Shown: one piece after another, positions 1-11,963 of the stretch
How positions within the stretch are numbered: position 1 is the stretch's first letter
How the letters are laid out: each line of letters starts with the position of its first letter
Source: Ashinkailepas kermadecensis
Lineage: Eukaryota; Arthropoda; Thecostraca; Neolepadidae
Assembly: GCA_034440615.1 (NCBI GenBank)
Contig: JAOTOM010003935.1
Coordinates: 1 to 64,000, forward strand
Reading direction: 5' to 3'
Length of the DNA: 64,000 nt
The notes under the pieces: model-generated
What the model saw: the letters and a program-made list of their open reading frames with translations, nothing else
Database searches by the model: none
Told to the model about the DNA's origin: nothing
Program-made: the position numbers and the translations under genes

Positions 1-412
1 AACGTTGAGATGTAAATGCGATTCCAGTGCTTCATGTTGATTGTAAATACTTCGGATGAGGATATATTTGCTGTGTGAATGGTCCTTCAGGAATAGACGA
101 AATGTGAGATGATGTTGCCAGAATAGCTCGTGTGAAGCCAGTGCTCAATTTATTTTTTGTAAAGTTTACTTTGTGTGTTTATTTGCATTGTGCAGAGCGG
201 TGATTGTGAAAATGGATTAATGTTTAAATCCGAAACGTTAATAACCGAATACAACTATGCATGCCACTTGGTGAAATAATTTACTAGCTATCTAACGAAA
301 TGAAGAAAACAATACGATCAATCGAAAACCTAGACAGAAAACTTGTTAAAGCTGAATCCGCTCTTCTGTTCGACTGCAACGTGTAAAAGAAGAGATTCTG
401 CCAAAGTACACA
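1..412. other. Unassigned AT-rich flank
   Basis: No gene, RNA or repeat structure was recognised here. The sequence is AT-rich with stops in every frame. Confidence 0.5.
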
Positions 413-650
<238 letters not shown>

Positions 651-659
651 GGATGGTGA

Positions 660-1790
660 ACATCGGCTAATTCCAAATCGTCCAAGAGAGCTGGGCTATT
701 TACCTATGTGCATTGAGCACATAGTGCAAACTTCTTGCACAGTGTTCATGTCAGCAAGGAGTTTCTACTTGTGTCTTCAGTGTACCACCAATTTCTTAGT
801 AGCGAACGATTAAGTGGCAACACAAAATCGCTTAAAATGGAGCTATTGGAAATGATTAGTGAAATCGGACAAGGGATGCCGTAAGACCGCGGCGGTTCGT
901 CGGATTTCCGAGGTCGGTGGGAGCCCTGTTCAAGTGCAGATATGCCGGGTATAGATTGTGGTAGAACCGCGTAAGCCTGAAACTTGTCGCTTAATGTAGG
1001 TTCTACTTCCTTATGGGATCACATAGATTCTTTAGGATTTCATATCAGATAAGGACGATCCAAATTCGCAGCGTCGAAGAGGGCCATCTTAACCCGTGCA
1101 TTGCCAGGATGGGCTAATTTAACCCTTTGTGAATTTCCGGATTGCTTTCAATACTGCCTGACCCATCAAACTGAACTTTTCCGTAGCTCTATATAATTTC
1201 ATAACACATCGTTTTTCGTCAGGTTTGATCCAAAATCATGTTCGGGTTTGGAGTTGTAGCAGTTGAAAGTCTTTTTATTCGTACAGCAGAAGGTTATTCA
1301 TTCTTAATCCTGTTTCAAAACGTTTACTAGCAAGTACTGGCGAAGATCGATAGAAATGTGATATATGTGCATGTAGGCCATTAATCACCAAAATAGTTTC
1401 GTCACCCTGTAACAGAGGACGTGATCAGATTCGTCGAAGTCTATGATTCGTAGTTTTGGTTCCATTGGGTAGCTGATGTCATACAATGCACGTTTGATAC
1501 TGTTTATCAAATGAAAACCCGAAATAAACCATAACACAACGAGTGTCTAAATAGGTTTTCCCCGCACATTACACATTACAACATAGGAAACTCGTTCCAA
1601 AATTGGCAATGACCACAGGTCACTAAACTGACCTAGAACGGAAATCCTAGTGATGTGTTTTATAGGCACCGCCCAATTTTACGCAAGGAGCAAGTTTCGT
1701 GTCGATATATTTCCATTCATATGAGCTATTCATCCTAAAACATTTTTTGAGGTGGTTCTCTTTGACATGTGCTAGGTCAATTGCCTTGCG
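660..1790. other. No recognised gene
   Basis: About 1.1 kb of unique-looking, stop-rich sequence. I see no coding motif, tRNA box or clear inverted repeat. Confidence 0.4.
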
Positions 1791-1799
1791 TGCCACAGT

Positions 1800-2700
1800 G
1801 CCACATTCTTCTTCAGTGCCATATTACGCCATGTGTTCGCCGCGTTCGACAATACAAACAATTCATGCTAAGATGAAAGTCAGGTGTCAATCGAACCTGT
1901 CTAGGACACCTCCGATTAAGCACAACTTATAAGTTGTCTTGCGTCGGATATCTAACAGGCGGATCCAAGATAAAACATCACCTGCCAACACGCGTGTTAC
2001 TAAAAATGTAACGGAGAATATGGTTTTCAAGCGAAAATTTACGACATGACAGAAGCCAGATTACCGAAGCAGTCGCGAAAAGCCGTCACCGTCACATCAA
2101 TTGTAATGATGTTTGTTACATGGGAGTAATGGGAAACAAATCGTACGCCTGGGTCCAAAATCATGTGTCGTCCATTCGGTGCGGAAGAGGGGAGCTTCCA
2201 ATGAGTAAACACTTCAACGGACTGCACCACTAAATCGAAGATTTTCGCACAGTTGGCTAGAAAGTGTTTGGAATTAAAATGTGTTTTACAGACGGAAACG
2301 GGAAAACAGATGGATTAGCATGTTGGGAACTGAATCGAAGGCAGGAGGCCTTAATCGGAGAAAAGGATTTAGGAGGTGAGATGGTGCATGATGTACATGA
2401 CACAGTACATCACGGCGATGAGTTGTCGCGACCTCTTCGGTATCTGGCTTCTGTTATATCGTAAATTTTCGCTTGAAGACCATATGCTCCGTTACATTTC
2501 TTTTAACACACGTGTTGGCAAGTGATGGTTTTATCTTGGATCCGCCTGTTAGATTATCCGATACGTGGCTACTTAGTTGTGCTGAATCGGGGGTGTCCTA
2601 CACAGCCTTGATTGACACCTGATTTTCGTATTAGCATAATTGTTTTTATTGTCGAATGTGGCGAACACATGACGGAAGGTAGCACTGAAGAAGGTACGAT
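1800..2700. mobile_element. Foldback element 1
   Basis: The left arm (about 1800-2095) reappears inverted at about 2425-2700. Shared blocks include AACAGGCGGATCCAAGATAA in the left arm and its reverse complement near 2530, the CAAGCGAAAATTTACGA block near 2030 and 2465, and a CATGTGTTCGCC block at the outer ends. The arms are about 300 bp and clearly diverged; the central loop of roughly 330 bp has no recognised gene. Small frames inside are by-products. This fits a non-autonomous foldback or long-TIR element whose superfamily cannot be assigned. Ends are approximate. Confidence 0.75.
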
Positions 2701-2756
2701 GTCATATTGAAACTGTTTATATACATATATAGATACATACATACATACATACACAA

Positions 2757-2767
<11 letters not shown>

Positions 2768-2831
<64 letters not shown>
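2768..2831. repeat. (TA)n microsatellite
   Basis: A TA run preceded by short (CATA)n and (CA)n stretches (about 2733-2767), directly beside the right arm of foldback 1. Confidence 0.95.
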
Positions 2832-2836
<5 letters not shown>

Positions 2837-2844
2837 GCAGTATG

Positions 2845-3203
2845 CATGGATCCATCTACGTATATTTGATGTTAAAATGTACCTTGATATAGTTGATATT
2901 GAAATTGGGTAATTAGGGACCAATTCAACTTGAATTTTCCATTCCAATTCCCCTTTACTTAATAAATCATACATATGCGCAAGTCATGGTTTGGCTTTCG
3001 CCATCCTGCCTGCGCCACTGGCCCAGGGGTGTAGCCAATGGGTCAAATGGTTTTCGATCACCAGGTTCCTCTTATATTTCATGGGACCTCGCAGGCCCCG
3101 GAAACCTCTGAATATCTGAATCCACGCTACGTCAGCCAAGTTATTATCACATTTTACTGAGGAAATATGTCAAGGATTCGCCGAAGTAATGTCTAAACTA
3201 CAA
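2845..3203. other. No recognised gene
   Basis: Short spacer between the microsatellite and the phrase repeat. Nothing recognised. Confidence 0.4.
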
Positions 3204-3937
3204 TCATGCCAGGGGCACGACAGGTCGTACCGTGCCCCAACAGTCTGATTGGGACCAAAACAAATGAAGCCGGAGCAACGAAAAACAATCCGGACATGGA
3301 TAATACCTTTGGGGGACCAACAATGACGCCAAAAGCACCCAAAGCGCATTGGACCCCCAAAAAGTGTCAAGGCCGCTATAGCTCGCGCTAGGGATCCAAG
3401 AAAATGACGTCGGGGCCCAAAAGATCACATTGGACTCAAAAAAGTCGCGTCGCAGCCCTTGAAAATCACACTGTAGGCCCAGAAGGTCGCACCGGGGCCC
3501 CAAAAGTTGCAGCTGCCCCAAAAATCAATCCTTAATCGGAATGTCACTCTGGGACAAAAAAAAAACTCCTTCAGTGGCCGCAGTGCTATGTCAAAGGGGC
3601 AAATGCCCCCTCCATCCTGAGAGGGAAAAGCTCCCAAGAATCGTGCCGGGGCCTCAAAAATCGCGCTGGGACCACCAAAATTCGCGTCGGTTCAGCAGAA
3701 TTCGCGTATGGGTCTCCAAATAAACACGGCGAACCCCGGAAAACTCGCTCCGAGGCCCGAAAAATTGCAACAGGAACCGCCAAAATCGCGTTGGGGCCAC
3801 AGCTAAATACAACGTGTCCCACAAACTCGAACCAGGCACCTCAAATATCGCGCTCGGGACCCACAATTCCCATCGGTAGTCCCGTCGAGGCTCTCAAAAA
3901 TTGGCGTCTTGGGCCACACGTAAGCACAGTGTAACCA

Positions 3938-4660
3938 CAAACACCGGATCGGTATCCGAAAAAATCAAGCTGGAGCCCTCCAAAATAAGGAGGAATTCCA
4001 ACAACTAAATGCCCAGGTTAAAAAAATGGCTCTGGAGCACCGAACATATCAGATGCCTTCACAAATTGCATACGGCACCGAAAACCAAACCGGATCTCGA
4101 ACAATCGAGGTGGGATGCAAAAGCATGGCTCCAAGGGCTCGAGAAATCAGGCCGGGATTCGGACTTTTAAAAAATCAGAAAGGCTTCACAAAAATCGTAT
4201 TGAGCCCAGAAAACTGGGGTTGGGTCTCCGGAACCACGCGCCTAGGCGCGATAAGCCTCTCTGGGACCTAGAAACATCGTAACGGAGCCACAAAATTGTA
4301 CTGGGGCCCCACAACTGTGCGTCAGAAGCCCAAAATAGACACATCGGGACCCTAAGAGCACAACGGGGGCCGAAAATACAACTGGCCCTCCAAAGCGCAC
4401 AGAGTCTCACAAATAGCGACAGGGCCTAAACACATGCGTTGCAGCCATAAATATATATACCGGGAGGTCTAAAAAATATACCGGAAGCTCTCAAGGCACA
4501 CAGGGGTCATGATAACGCACAAGGACCTGAAAAAGTGGTTGAGGCCGCAAAAGGCAACATGGTTCCAAAACAAACAAAAAGACCGGGCGCTAAATGAACA
4601 CATCGGGGTCTTCGAAAACGCCCTAACACGTCAAAAAAAACCTCGGTGCGCAAAAATGCA
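3938..4660 (+). repeat. Left arm of long palindrome, copy 1
   Basis: The arm reads outward to inward from CCGGATCGGTATCC (near 3945) to GAAAACGCCCTAACACG (near 4615). Each landmark is found reverse-complemented in the same order in 5236-5957, so pairing runs along about 720 bp with scattered mismatches. Confidence 0.8.
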
Positions 4661-5235
4661 ACTAACCATAAAACGAGCAGGGGGTTCGAAAATGTTTTAG
4701 GCCCCTAACAAAAATGGATTGGAGCCATAATACACAATCATAGAGCAAGAAAGACGCAATGGGTCCAAAAAAGAATGCTGAGGCAGGGCCTCGGTTCGGT
4801 AGCCAATCTGGGAGGATAGCAGCAAAGATATGAAGTGCATCAAACCTCAGCGAAAACCGCATTTCATGACTACCAGAAAATGTGGAAGGTAGGAAACTAA
4901 TGATCGAATTTAATCAATCGACTTTTCGCAGCGAACGCCCATACGAAGCATTCCACACGTCAAATATGGCGCAATTGCATCATGTGGCAGCAATTAGCAA
5001 AACGCAGAAGACCTCGCAGAGGCCGTAGCATCGCACGAAGTGTGGCGAATGCACCGAATACGAAAGATGGGCGTGCACGTGCACTGACGTTGCCGTCGTG
5101 GCGACCGGGTGCTATGAACTGCAATGCCTGAAATTGTGAAATTTTGTATTTTAAAGTGGTGGGTAATACATTTTAAATTGAAGTTGTGGGCCTAATACAT
5201 CTTCGAAACACTGCTCATTTTAGGGCTTTGTTGCT
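4661..5235. repeat. Central loop of palindrome, copy 1
   Basis: About 575 bp that lacks the phrase pattern but is conserved in the second copy (about 63130-63670), including GTGGCGAATGCACCGAATAC and the CGTCGTGGCGACCGGGTGC block. Conservation of loop as well as arms shows that the whole structure is the repeated unit. No open frame is conserved in it. Confidence 0.7.
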
Positions 5236-5957
5236 TTTTGTGCACCGAGTATGTTTTACGTGGCAGGGCGTTTTCGAAGATCCTGATGTGTTTATTTAGC
5301 TCCCGGTCGTTTTCTACGTTTTGGAACCATGTTGTCTTTTGTGGCCCAGCCTCATTTTCAGGCCCTTGTGCGTTCTCATGGCCCCTGTGCGCCTTGCGAG
5401 CTTGCAGTGTATTTTTTTTCGAGCCCCCGGCATGTTTATTTAGGGCTGCAACGCATGTTTTAAGGCCCTATCGCGTTTTGGGAGACTCGGTGCGCTTTGG
5501 AAGGTCAGTTGTATTTTCGGGCACCGTTGTACTTTTAGGGTCCGGCTGTGTATATTTGGGGCTTCTGATGCACATTTGTGGGGCCCCAGTACGATTTTGG
5601 GGCTTCGGTGTGATTTTTGCTGGGTCCCAGCGCGACTTATCGCGCCCGGGCGCGTGGTTCCGGGGACCCAACGCCAGCTTTCTGTGCTCAACGCGATTTT
5701 GTGGATCTTTTCTGGGTTTTATGTCCGAATCCCGACCTGATTTTTCGAGCCTCTGGCGCCATGTTTTTGCATCCTACCTCGATTTTTCGAGATCCGGCAT
5801 GCTTTTCGGTGCCATACGCAATTTTTGAAGGCATCTGGAGAAAAATGTTCGGTGCTCCAGAGCCATTTTCCTGATCCGGACTTTTATTTGTTGGAATCTC
5901 TCCTTTTTTGGAGGGCTCCAGCTTGAATTTTTGGGATACCGATCCGGTTTTGTGGTA
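5236..5957 (-). repeat. Right arm of long palindrome, copy 1
   Basis: Reverse complement of 3938-4660. Landmarks are the CGTTTTCGAAGATCC block near 5270 and the GGAGGGCTCCAGCTTGAATT block near 5910. The homology stops sharply at about 5957. Confidence 0.8.
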
Positions 5958-7505
5958 TAGGTGTAATTTCAGCAGTGTGAAGTAACTTATCAAGGTACCA
6001 AAAGAAAACCTCAGACCTGGGTGGTGGAGTTAGGGTTGAAATCCGACCAATCAGAAACCATAGTGGTAGATTAGGCCTCTCCACAGGACAATTTAGTTGA
6101 TGACTAATTATATTATTTCGAAATGTCCCCTTTGACAAAATAGCGGTCGAAATCCAAGGACTTTTTAATGGGCGTAGGTGCCTCCCCCCTCCCCTGCAAA
6201 TCCGTTTGCCCCCTCCTGCTTGACGCAAATATAGGTACTCCACTGGTCCCTCAATAATTTTCCGAAACATACGCCCATGGGGCAAAACCAACATTGAGGG
6301 GACAAATTACCCCTCACAAGCATACAATACAACATCCATGCCCCATATAAAATGGGATGAATGATGTTTTTAAATGCATTTTCTTCCAACAAACTTCTTT
6401 ACTATTATTACAGCCTGCATGATTAGAGCTTCCTAGCTTCCATACCTTCTCAGTCATTTACAAAATGGTACAGCACAGCGAAAACGATGGGCGTAACGGC
6501 GTGGAATTTGAAGGTTTGGATTATGTATGCACTGACATTGTTGCATTGTTGCATTGTCATTTATGCATTGCTGTTCAATGCTTGTTCTTGCCGTGAATTT
6601 ATTCGCTGAGGATATATTTTAGCTCGTGTGACAGTTGCCTTGCAGCCAGCACCAAATGTTATAAAAATAAACAAATTCCTAAGATGGCGCTCAGAAAACC
6701 AATGCAATCCACTTCTCGTTGTCACCTTTGCGAAATTGTCGTCCTATGACTGAGAAATGATCGTTCAAGGTTTGCTTATGACATCAAGCTGGTGGGAATA
6801 AATAACAATAGTGATGAATCTAGCTATATTCAGTTAGACTTGGAGGACTTAAAGGTGGGTTGATCAATGGCAGATATCTGTAAGATATGCTTAGCACCAG
6901 CCCCGCCAGCCCGCTGCAATCTAGAGGCCAGCGGGAAGATTCGAGAAAGCATTGAGACGTTGGTTTGTTTTGGCACTTATGTATTTATCTAAATATTACT
7001 TATTTATACCCTGGTATTACCCAGTTTTCAGCGAAAATTATTAGTGCTCTTGTGTTTTGAGTAAATGATGCACCATGCCAAGAACAAACAAAACACCAAT
7101 ATCAAATCATGTTCCCCATTCTCGAACCATAGTAAGAGCCTGAAAACAATATGAGACCCTAACACAATGGAGGCCCCCTTTCGGGGAACAGGAGGCCCCC
7201 TTCCGACCTTGTCCCCCCCCTGGAAGAATTTCGTGGCGACGCCACTGGTTGGACACTCAGCAGCGCTGAAGACCAGGGCTAGAATGATAGCCTGTTTAAG
7301 CATTTTTCTAATTCAGAATATCTGAATCATAATCCTCTCACTGAATTCATAATCCTCTCACCTTCCTCATTTAAAGGTTAAATGGAGCTGTTTGACAATC
7401 AGCTGCTCTGTGATAGAGTTCTCAAGATTCCCTGGAAAGTGCACAGAGATTATGATGTCACAGTTTTGAAACCAAGTATCCCATTAGACGACCAAATCAT
7501 TTTCC
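5958..7505. other. No recognised gene; scattered short repeats
   Basis: Stop-rich sequence. A block of about 70 bp near 6280-6350 (CCAACATTGAGGGGACAAAT, then CCCCTCA) resembles one near 29440-29500 and can form a small GAGGGG/CCCCTC hairpin. Near 7200-7250 is a C-rich stretch followed by GTGGCGACGCCAC. Confidence 0.4.
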
Positions 7506-7519
7506 TCTTCACATCTAAG

Positions 7520-7581
7520 TTTAGTTTGTTAGTTATTTGGGCTTTAGGGCGCATCAACTTCATTGGCCATGTAGCGCCCAT
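7520..7581 (-). mobile_element. Minimal LINE-tail retroposon (62 bp)
   Basis: On the minus strand it reads ATGGGCGCTACATGGCC, a loop, then GCGCCCTAAAGCCCAAATAA: the same GGGCGC/GCGCCC hairpin and tail that end the intact LINE at 44567. It is flanked by a near-perfect 14-bp duplication (7506-7519 and 7582-7595, two mismatches), so this short piece alone inserted by target-primed retrotransposition. Confidence 0.75.
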
Positions 7582-7595
7582 TCTTCACCTCTAGG

Positions 7596-8110
7596 ATTGC
7601 GAAGTATAAATCGAACCCTGTTGCAGACTGATCGTGTTTTGTCCTTCGTACAATTGCAGCCAATTGCGGAGATATGGAAGCTGGATATTTGGTCACCCAA
7701 GTGCCAGGTTAACGAAATCTCCAGGCTGAAATAGTTCCCAGCGTGACCAAACCTCCAATCTGAAGTGTCAGGTTTGGTCCATCACGATCTCCTCAGTTTT
7801 GAGATAATTGCGTACATATGACTTCCCGTTTTGCGTGTTTTGAAAGCTATCTAATTTGGGGATAATGATATCAACGATAACCATACAAACAGCTATTCTA
7901 TAAACTGGCATTGTATAACATAACATTGCACATCATAGGTAATCCAATCGCCTGGAATTTCGATACGGGATGTTCGTTATCACGATGCCGGATCCCGTTA
8001 CGATGGGCAAAAGTATGATATCTATAGACGGGATACTTCGAAACGAGGCATGAAGACTTCCAGAAACACGCACCAATAGGCAAGATGTCAATACTTCTTT
8101 TGGAAGGATG
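7596..8110. other. No recognised gene
   Basis: Spacer between two retroposons with nothing recognised. Confidence 0.4.
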
Positions 8111-8276
8111 TTGGTTGGTTGGTTATTGGTTTTACGACACGTCAACCGTTGAGTCACGTAGCGTCGCCAATCTCTCACGCCGATTGGTCGCGGGCGGAGA
8201 GTAGCGACAGGTGAGACTCGAACCCACAACTTTTCGATTGTGAGACGAGCATCTTACCCCTAGACCACTCGTCCCC
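8111..8276 (-). mobile_element. SINE-A, tRNA(Pro)-like head
   Basis: On the minus strand it starts GGGGACGAGTGGTCTAGGGG, a good A box, and has a GGGTTCGAGTC B box, so an internal RNA polymerase III promoter is present. The head most resembles tRNA-Pro. The body carries CGCGACCAATCGGCGTGAGA and the 3' end GTGTCGTAAAACCAATAACC. Two further copies are at 32777 and 37821. About 155-165 bp; no clear target duplication here. Confidence 0.85.
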
Positions 8277-8583
8277 TTTTGGAAGGATGTCGATTCAGTG
8301 TTCAGTACGTGGTATATTACACCCTATTTCGCGAATAATGTATAACTGATGCAGAACACGTTTCAGCAGATGCAAGGAGTAACAGTGTTGTCATGTCTGG
8401 ACCCAAAAGTTGCAAATCACCAGCTGGAGTTACATTCGGAGTAACAACCATTAACAACGTTTGTATGTCACTAAGGTCTGTTTTCGTGTTGTCGCTGTCC
8501 GCATGGGACCAAGGGCTTACCGATGACAATTCAGAAGGCGATGGAAGAAATTCTAAAGCAGTGCAGGTGCAGGTACCCGGGAA

Positions 8584-10440
8584 ATGTCCTCGTCTGTGCG
8601 GCAACTAGGAGCGATTGGCAGATTTTCTAACTCGTCTGCGGGAACACAGGGTAACACTAAACATGGCAAATACACGCTGAGACAGAGGGCTGCGGATTTC
8701 CTTGGGTTTACCGTGTCCTCGGCGGGAGTCTCGGTGAACCCAGAGCGGGCTAGGGCGTTAGGACATTAGGCGTCAGGACGAAAGAGCTCCAGTCACTACT
8801 GGGCTGTTGGGCTTCTGCTCTCGTTTCATGCCTGGATACAGCACCCTCATGGAGCCACCGAGGAGGATGCTGCTGAAGGAGGCGATGCCGTTCAAGTGGA
8901 TAGAGGAGCTCGCGGCAGTGCTCAAAGGGAGACGTGCTGTACCAGGCAGTCGCGGAGTCACCATTTACGATCGTCAGCTTCCACAGTCATAACTTTGGAT
9001 GCAAGCGATGTGGGCCTGGGTGGGGTACTGTCTCAGCCTAACTCAGAGGAAGAGAGGGTGGTAGCATTCACGTTGCGTACGCTAAACCAAGCCCAGAGGC
9101 GCTGCAGTATGACAGAGAGGCGCTGGCGGTTGTGTGGACAGTGGCGACATGGAGGAAGTATATCTGGAATCAGCAGTTGTCTGCGACTTGACCATGTGGC
9201 ATTGCAGACACCGCTGACGTCACCGGGTGTCGCCCAAGCTGCCATGAGGATAACAAAGTGGTCAGACTGGCTCATGGAGTACTCGTTCACAGTTTAGCGT
9301 GTGAAGGGAGGTGTACGTACTGCAGATGGGTTGTCGCGACTGCCGGAATCGGTAGAAGTGGTGGAGGACAAATACAAATGTATCGCTACAGTAAGAGACC
9401 GTCCGGCAGCAATCGATGAAGAGTTGGTGGCGGCTATAAGTGAAGATCGTGTTGCGTGATCAGATATCGCGTCCGTGGTCTCGTAGGCCGAGCGATTGCT
9501 CGCCTGACCTTCAGCAATTCTTCCACCTCGGGGATCAACTCACTGTGCAGATGTATGGATGTGCGCGGCGATTGCCTAATCGTTCCAGAAAGTCTGCTTG
9601 GCTTAGACTGCCCAGCCTGGCACATCAGTGGCACCAGAGCATCGTCAGATGCAAGCAGCGCCTGCAGGAGCTATATTGGTGGCCTGGCATTGATCGAGAT
9701 GGTGGAGGCAAGAGCTGTAAAGTCTGCGCCACTGTGTATGGATGAGACGGCGGTACTTCGACATACTCCAATGCATTTGCCTTTACCAGCGGCAGCCTGG
9801 AACAAGGTAGGGCTGGACTTTCTTGGACCTATGGATGCAGCCCACGCTCAGCGATATGCCGTGGTCTTGGCAGCCGACTTCTCCCAAGTAGGTAAACGCT
9901 GGATTTCGCTCGGAGCCAAACTGTCACGCGTGTATTGAATTTATCGAGGTCTTGGCGTCACGCAAAGTATACCCCAGGGAATTGCTGTCCGACAACGGCA
10001 CGTACTACATATACATTTGTTCTCAGAAATTACCTGCAGAGTGTGGGTGTAAGTCATATCCGGGCCCCACGCTACCAACAGGGAGCATCTGGGGCAGTAG
10101 AACGGTGCAATCGCGCCGTGAAGGCGACGTTGCAGGCAGCTGACCAACGAAGGCTTGACCGCCGGGCGTGTCGGCAGCGGCTCCTGCAACAGAGCATGAA
10201 CATTCAAAACGCCGACTGGTACTGGTACCAGCACTGGGACCAGCACAGATATGGCGCAGCTGCTCCACAGGAGGCAAATCTGCATAGGGTTGCACGGCAT
10301 GGTGGCCAGTCTAGCTACTCCAAGAGAGACGTCCTCTCTGGCGCTGAGGCGACGCGCTGCGGACAGTCAAGGAAGCAGGAGTATACTGACACAATATGTC
10401 ACAAACAGGTGCCCCACTTCCGTTTCTGAGAATGGATCCG
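8584..10440 (+). pseudogene. Decayed Ty3/gypsy-type pol
   Basis: Fragments in several frames, in order, match a gypsy-type polyprotein. A segment near 8690 (ADFLGFTVSSAGV) and a stretch near 8807-8870 suit the end of reverse transcriptase. Near 8990-9290 is RNase H with LDASDVGLGGVLSQ and a degenerate TERR...L motif. Near 9790-9860 is the integrase core start (WNKVGLDFLGPM), and near 10030-10140 a later integrase block (GVSHIRAP...GAVERCNRAVKATLQ). At least four frame changes and several stops separate the pieces. No long terminal repeats or gag were found, so this is an old internal fragment. Confidence 0.8.
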
Positions 10441-11160
10441 ATACAAACCGAAAAATATTATTTCTTGAAATGCCATATTAGACTTAAAATAAAATAGACT
10501 GCAAATTCTCCCTCTGCTGATTCGTTGGAAAAATCACACATAGGAAGTTACATTTTTTTTTAATCGCGCCACTTAGTGGTGGCAAGGGAGCTCCATCGGT
10601 GTTGACATAATGTTTTTTTTTTCAGGTGTGAGATGTTGAAATGAGCACAATAGAATGTTGAAAATCTGCATGGAATTAATGTCAATGAGAAAATGTGTAT
10701 GCCCTTGAAAGTAATTTTTGAGCCAACAGAGTGCTGTGGCTACACCCATGTTTGTTTTGACATACAAAACAAAAAAGCAAGCATTTGCAAGGCATGTCAT
10801 TTCAGTCTTGTGATTTGAGTCTTTAGTCATTTGAGTCTTATGACTAAAATGCAAGTTATGAACAAATGATATAAACATGTATCCGATACATATACTTCCG
10901 ATACTTCGTGAATACTATGCCATGACACAAAGTAGAGAGTAAAAACACAGCATAATTATTCATGCTTAGCATTACAATTGTCAAATTGCCAGCTGCCAGT
11001 CAACAAAGAATGAGAGGTACTGAAGTTATTTACAAAAAACCAATGAAAATAACTACAAATAAGTATTATTGATGTGAAAGGATACTTAGCTGTGTCTAAT
11101 GAAATCAGAGAATTATATATATACATACATACATGCATGAATATATGTATATATATATAT
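10441..11160. other. No recognised gene
   Basis: AT-rich spacer ending in short TA/CATA runs (11114-11160). Nothing recognised. Confidence 0.4.
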
Positions 11161-11486
<326 letters not shown>

Positions 11487-11550
11487 TGGACGATTTCATG
11501 CATATTTAAAGGTCGCGCAAAATCCCATCTTTGGTTTCTCTCTTTTGCAG

Positions 11551-11899
11551 ATGGCCTCATCAGCACCGAGTACGCGAAGTGGACCAGAATGGTGGTTATT
11601 ATGGAGTCCCCTTGAGTTTTTCTCAACTGCACGGCTTCCAACGCGAGGCGACGTACTTCGCATGTCACAATTCTTTCACCTGAAGCAGAAATTGCCTTTC
11701 CCGGAAGCTTCAAGAAGACCTGTGAAGCCTGCTGTGCCATCTGGACGAGGGCAGGGATCCCTACCCTGCGGTTGGATTTCTGTTTGAGGAAGTTGGAGAG
11801 TTCATGCGGGAATACCAGAACCTGAAGAAGAGCCGAAAGCGAGGTGACACACAGGCGATGATTTTCCACGCATCACTCGGCGACCTCTTCGACATCGGA
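11551..11899 (+). pseudogene. N-terminal part of transposase A, frameshifted
   Basis: Short stretches in different frames fit the start of the protein encoded downstream: a segment with IWTRAGIPTLRLDF (near 11740), then, after a one-base frame change, EFMREYQNLKKS (near 11800) and a GDLFDI end just before 11899. A large family of uncharacterised arthropod and cnidarian proteins, as I recall it, has a comparable order (W..ARIPT, then an E-Y basic helix, then DLFDIA.DAL). At least two frameshifts make it inactive. Confidence 0.55.
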
Positions 11900-11963
11900 T
11901 TGATTGCTTGATTGATTGGGCTTACGGGCGCATCAACTGCTACTGGTTATGTAGCGCCCATGC
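11900..11963 (-). mobile_element. Minimal LINE-tail retroposon inside transposase A
   Basis: Minus strand: ATGGGCGCTACATAACC ... GATGCGCCCGTAAGCCCAAT followed by an ATCA-rich tail, about 64 bp. It interrupts the coding sequence exactly between the codons for DI and (A)SDAL; removing it rejoins the expected reading. No target duplication is visible, so a small deletion may have accompanied insertion. Confidence 0.7.

Larger units (their letters stand above)
3204..5957. repeat. Palindromic phrase repeat, copy 1
   Basis: Built from irregular units of about 20-35 bp, each with a GGGGCC/GGCCCC-like block next to an A-run (for example GGGGCCCCAAAAGTTGCAG). A diverged copy in the same orientation starts at 61677. 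The first part (3204-3937) is unpaired; the rest forms two long inverted arms around a non-phrase loop. The frames across it are caused by the repeat composition and show no protein signature. It may be a non-autonomous foldback transposon or a locus giving a long hairpin RNA. Confidence 0.8.

Noticed and set aside
5238..5828. 196-codon plus-strand frame
   Set aside because: It lies in the right arm of the phrase palindrome. The product is a Phe/Gly/Arg-rich translation of the repeat, and the second copy does not keep it.
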